A stretch of 64,000 bases of DNA from Microbacteriaceae bacterium PS02067. Its GTDB lineage: Bacteria > Actinomycetota > Actinomycetes > Actinomycetales > Microbacteriaceae. Within the stretch, counting starts at the first letter, position 1; each line of letters opens with the position of its first letter. A model generated the notes under the pieces. That model was not told the origin of the DNA and searched no databases. It was given only the letters and a program-made list of their open reading frames with translations. Position numbers and translations under genes: made by a program. The DNA lies in assembly GCA_029960085.1 (NCBI GenBank), contig JASCPG010000006.1, positions 1 through 64,000 on the forward strand, given 5' to 3'. This document shows, piece after piece, positions 61,588-64,000 of this stretch.

Positions 61588-63021
61588 TCACTTCTCCTTG
61601 TCGGTTGTGGTGGTCGGTTCGGGGTCGATCGGGAAGGTTGACTGCAGCGAGCGGAAGCGGGCGAGCGCCTTCTGAGCCCGGTCGCTTCCCCACTTCATGC
61701 GCTTCTTGACGTCGTCCTTCGAGAGGGGCGGCTCTTCGAGCGCGGCGAGCGCTTTCACGTCCTCGCCGAGTTGATCGGCGTCGCGCTCTTCCTTCGAGCG
61801 GCCGGGGTGGAAGCGCCAGTCCCACGGGCCGTTCGCGGCATCGCGTGTGTCGAGGACGAAGACGGCGACCACCTCGCCCTCGCCGTAGCCGATACCTCCG
61901 TGCCGATCCTTCGCGAGCCGGATCGTCGCCTTGCCGACCGCGCCCGGCCGGAACGGCTCGTCGGCGAACATGTCGATCGTGTAATAGGCGCCGTCGACCA
62001 CCCGCTTCTTCGCCGACGATCCGCCCGCGTAGAGCTCGCCGGGGCGCGTCTTCATCGTGTGGTCGAGTCCGAGAACCGCGACGCCCGCCGCAACGATCGG
62101 CGCGACGTGCTGAGCGTGAAACGCCGTGTAGTCGCGATCGGCGAGTTGATCGAGCCCGAAGAGCCCCATCGACGCACCGACCGAGTCGAGAACACAGAGG
62201 TCGGGGCGTCGCTCGACGATCGCGGCGCCCGCGACGCGGAACTCAGGGCCGGTCGCCGGCAGCCAGAGCCGGAAGCGGTCGCGAATCGTCTCGTCGCTCA
62301 CCCCCGCGCTCCGAAGACGCGAGAAGGTGGCCGGTGCGCCGTTCGCGTCGGTGTCGACCCAGTCGACCGTCCCGCCCGACTTGAGAACGTCGGCGACGTT
62401 GACGTTTGCGAAGTGCGTCTTACCCTTGCCGGGCTCGCCGAACGCGCCGTTATAGGCCGCGGCGTACAGCAGCGGCACGCCGTCTTCACGCGAGGATCCG
62501 AGGCTCGGCCTCGGCGGCTCTATGTCGCCGGCGTCCAGTAGGGCGTCGAAGTCGACCGGGCCGAACTCATCGGAGCCCTCAGACGCGATCTCTGCCTCAA
62601 TCTCGTCGGCGCGGGCTCGGGCCAGCCGCTCTTCGACGATGCCCAGGGCGCGCTTTTCAGTTCGGAACGCCGCGACGTCGGTGAGCGCCTCTTCCGTCTC
62701 GACGATGATGCGTCGGTGGTCGATCTGCCCCTCGGCGAAGCCGTCGGCGACCGCCTGCGCGATCTTCTGCCGTTGCGCCTCGTCGGCGCCGGGCGGCGTG
62801 GCGCTCGCGACCAGTCGATCCTCGATCTTGCCGTAGTCGCCCCAGAGGTAATCGCCGCTCGGCAACTTCGCGAGCATGAGCTTCCCCCGCTCGCGTGCCG
62901 CGTCCTCGACCTTCTTCAGGTTTCCCTTCGCGCCGGCCTTCTTCGCTTTGCGGCTGAGGCGACGCGCCTCGGCTTCGATGCCGCGGAGGGTGACGACCTC
63001 GCGCTCGCGCTCGTCGTTCAC
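61588..63021 (-). CDS. AAA/RecA-like ATPase, RepA/AAA_25 type (element replication)
   Basis: 477 residues from GTG 63021 (GTGA overlap with the gene upstream). Walker A GEPGKGKT at 195-202, Walker B LCVLD at 275-279, followed by VLGLDHTMK (~316-324) like the sensor strand of hexameric RepA/RadA ATPases. The N-terminal 170 residues are helical and basic (EARRLSRKAKKAGAKGN). Proteins of this build serve as helicase-like replication factors in phages, plasmids and integrative elements. The C-terminus (SKDDVKKRMKWGSDRAQKAL) could be a winged helix. Central gene of the element operon. Confidence 0.75.
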   Translation of the reverse strand: MNDEREREVVTLRGIEAEARRLSRKAKKAGAKGNLKKVEDAARERGKLMLAKLPSGDYLWGDYGKIEDRLVASATPPGADEAQRQKIAQAVADGFAEGQIDHRRIIVETEEALTDVAAFRTEKRALGIVEERLARARADEIEAEIASEGSDEFGPVDFDALLDAGDIEPPRPSLGSSREDGVPLLYAAAYNGAFGEPGKGKTHFANVNVADVLKSGGTVDWVDTDANGAPATFSRLRSAGVSDETIRDRFRLWLPATGPEFRVAGAAIVERRPDLCVLDSVGASMGLFGLDQLADRDYTAFHAQHVAPIVAAGVAVLGLDHTMKTRPGELYAGGSSAKKRVVDGAYYTIDMFADEPFRPGAVGKATIRLAKDRHGGIGYGEGEVVAVFVLDTRDAANGPWDWRFHPGRSKEERDADQLGEDVKALAALEEPPLSKDDVKKRMKWGSDRAQKALARFRSLQSTFPIDPEPTTTTDKEK

Positions 63022-63398
63022 TCGCTCGCTCCTGCGTTCTTCGCGCGCGAGAGGGCCGTGCGGGCGGCCTCTTGCTTCGCGCGCAGCATCGCGGCGCTGA
63101 GCCGCTCTTCGGCGCTCTTCCACTCGCGATCCGGCTGTTCACGGTCGATGACGCGCAGCCAGTACTCGCGGGAGCGCGCGGAAGGAAGCGGCTTCGGCGT
63201 CGTCGACCGGGGCGGGAGCCCGGCAGCCTCACGCTCGGCGCGGTGCTTCGCCCAGCGGGCGTTCGCGCGATCGCGCATCATGGCCGAGTTCTCTTCGGGC
63301 GTCCGGGCGGCGGCGCTCGCGAGGCCGGCGACGCGGGCGCGGGCGGCGGCGACCGCGGGGTCGATGTTGTTCTGCCGGCGCGGCTTCTTGTCGCTCAT
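63018..63398 (-). CDS. Hypothetical basic helical protein (element)
   Basis: 126 residues. MSDKKPRRQNNIDPAVAAAR, then MMRDRANARWAKHRAERE and SAEERLSAAMLRAKQEAART: highly charged, helical, with 20% or more Arg/Lys. Overlaps by four bases both the excisionase-like gene and the ATPase gene. Could be DNA-binding. No family recognised. Confidence 0.55.
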   Translation of the reverse strand: MSDKKPRRQNNIDPAVAAARARVAGLASAAARTPEENSAMMRDRANARWAKHRAEREAAGLPPRSTTPKPLPSARSREYWLRVIDREQPDREWKSAEERLSAAMLRAKQEAARTALSRAKNAGASE

Positions 63399-63589
63399 GC
63401 CGTCAACTCCCCGACGTAGCGCTCGAGTTCGGCGTGGGCGATGAACGTGCGACGGCCGATCTTCACGGCGCGGAGGCGGCCGGCCTGAATCTCTTCGTAG
63501 AGCTTCGAGCGGCCGACGTTGCCGAGCATGTATCGCGCGCCCTCTTCGTCGTAGAGCAGCGGCGCTGTCGCCGGCTTCCCGTTCTCCAT
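63395..63589 (-). CDS. Excisionase-like helix-turn-helix protein
   Basis: 64 residues. LLYDEEGARYMLGNVGRSKL followed by YEEIQAGRLRAVKIGRRTFI is the MerR/AlpA-type winged helix of excisionases and DNA-binding regulators (a strand-turn with R/K-I/L-G-R-R). ATG 63589 follows AAAGGGGC. First gene of the minus-strand operon, divergent from the gene at 63684. It could direct excision or act as operon regulator. Confidence 0.75.
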   Translation of the reverse strand: MENGKPATAPLLYDEEGARYMLGNVGRSKLYEEIQAGRLRAVKIGRRTFIAHAELERYVGELTA

Positions 63590-63683
63590 GTCTGCCCCTT
63601 TAGGTCTGTATCCATGCGGACTACTTGACAGTTCACCGTCTGCCACGCCATTCTTGGTACGACAGCAACGTTAGGAATGTGGC
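63590..63683. promoter_or_regulatory. Divergent promoter region of the element
   Basis: 94 bases between the divergent excisionase-like gene and the gene at 63684. It has TTGACA on the + strand (63625-63630) and TAGGAA 6 bases before the ATG at 63684. These are too far apart to be one promoter. Regulation by the adjacent HTH protein is plausible but no clear operator repeat is visible. Confidence 0.4.
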
Positions 63684-64000
63684 ATGGCACCTTGGATCAA
63701 GACGAAGTCGACCGCGACCTTCGACGGCGGCGCGCCCCGAGTCGTGGACGTCGTCCTGCAGAGAGACGACGAACTCCGCGGAGGCGGCAAGGCCGCGGAG
63801 GCGCGTATTCGCGTCGTGGACGGGGTCGACGGCGCCGGGGTCGAGACGATCAAGATCGCCCGCCGGGGAGGCCGCATCGTGACGTCGGCAGACGTCCGCG
63901 AGCTCAACCTCGAGCGCATCGCGGAAGACGCGATCGCCCACCATGCGACGGTCATGCAGCCGAGCGGCCGCGTCGCGATCCCCGCCGACCGTCGAGCGAT
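63684..64000 (+). CDS. Unidentified protein, cut by window end
   Basis: Open frame from ATG 63684 to the last base without a stop (105 codons seen). Starts MAPWIKTKSTATFDGGAP, then VVDVVLQRDDELRGGGKAAE, GVETIKIARRGGRIVTSADV and LNLERIAEDAIAHH. Looks like a beta-rich start followed by a helical part. I do not recognise a family; it is not like an integrase N-terminus that I know. The frame is consistent with the high-GC third-position pattern of a real gene. Confidence 0.55.
   Translation, partial: MAPWIKTKSTATFDGGAPRVVDVVLQRDDELRGGGKAAEARIRVVDGVDGAGVETIKIARRGGRIVTSADVRELNLERIAEDAIAHHATVMQPSGRVAIPADRRA

Larger units (their letters stand above)
57771..64000. mobile_element. tRNA-Pro-linked integrated element (phage/satellite-like), one end only
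   Basis: Right after tRNA-Pro the gene style changes: many small genes on the minus strand from an excisionase-like gene (63589) to a small Cys-containing protein (58625), all overlapping or within 4 bases, plus a convergent phage-like gene near the tRNA. The GGATGCC/GGCATCC heptamer, about 8 copies in the 2.9 kb before the tRNA, occurs about twice in the 6.2 kb after it. No integrase gene and no second att copy are seen, so the other end must lie beyond the window if the reading is right. Confidence 0.65.

Noticed and set aside
63625-63683. TTGACA at 63625 paired with TAGGAA near 63671 as one promoter
   Set aside because: The distance of about 40 bases is far outside the 16-19 range.

Overview
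The window is about 64 kb of a high-GC actinobacterial chromosome. The 16S rRNA gene, the gene order and the heavy use of the heptamer GGATGCC/GGCATCC all fit Microbacterium (Microbacteriaceae). Most genes are on the + strand in tightly packed operons with 4-base ATGA/GTGA overlaps. Several begin with a TANNNT -10 box only 6-8 bases before the start codon, the arrangement of leaderless actinobacterial mRNAs.

Layout: 0.1-1.7 kb, two permeases of a polar amino-acid ABC importer. 1.7-5.3 kb, pheS-pheT. 5.4-8.7 kb, an ABC exporter and an NAD-dependent epimerase-like protein. 8.7-9.5 kb, an intergenic region with three ~84-bp palindromic repeats and then a putative Arg-rich leader peptide. 9.5-17.4 kb, argCJBDF, a membrane acyltransferase and argH; argR and argG are not present in the cluster. 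17.4-20.9 kb, a SatD-type protein with its membrane partner, tyrS and a DUF4184 protein. 20.9-26.2 kb, a LacI-type regulator and a ChvE/MmsAB-type sugar importer that share an operator sequence. 26.2-32.2 kb, a full rRNA operon (16S-23S-5S, no spacer tRNA) behind three tandem promoters. 32.2-48.8 kb, a conserved housekeeping run: a repeat-rich disordered protein, HAD phosphatase, tlyA, nadK, recN, pyrG, Nudix, xerD, VKOR, parA, scpA, scpB, rluB, tyrA, cmk, der. 48.9-51.4 kb, a four-domain sulfur-trafficking fusion (CoA-disulfide reductase, rhodanese, TusA, DsrE) under a CstR-like operator. 51.4-51.9 kb, two more palindromic repeats of a related type. 51.9-54.6 kb, the anaerobic ribonucleotide reductase nrdD-nrdG behind two NrdR boxes 31 bp apart. 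54.6-57.6 kb, Nudix-NYN fusion, DUF2809, S4/Hsp15-like, macrodomain and GNAT genes.

From tRNA-Pro(GGG) at 57.7 kb onward the sequence looks foreign. Twelve small genes on the minus strand run from an excisionase-like gene through an AAA ATPase to a tail-like protein and tiny ORFs, all overlapping or nearly touching. A convergent phage-like gene lies next to the tRNA, and an unfinished divergent gene runs off the window end. The host-typical GGATGCC heptamer nearly disappears here. I read this as one end of an integrated phage, satellite or similar element with its other end beyond the window.

The most noteworthy items are the putative arginine leader peptide before argC, the two palindromic repeat arrays that share CCCRAACT...AGTTYGGG ends, the CstR-like operator and fusion enzyme, the NrdR box pair, and the compact tRNA-linked element. 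All identifications come from reading the sequence; no database search was run.
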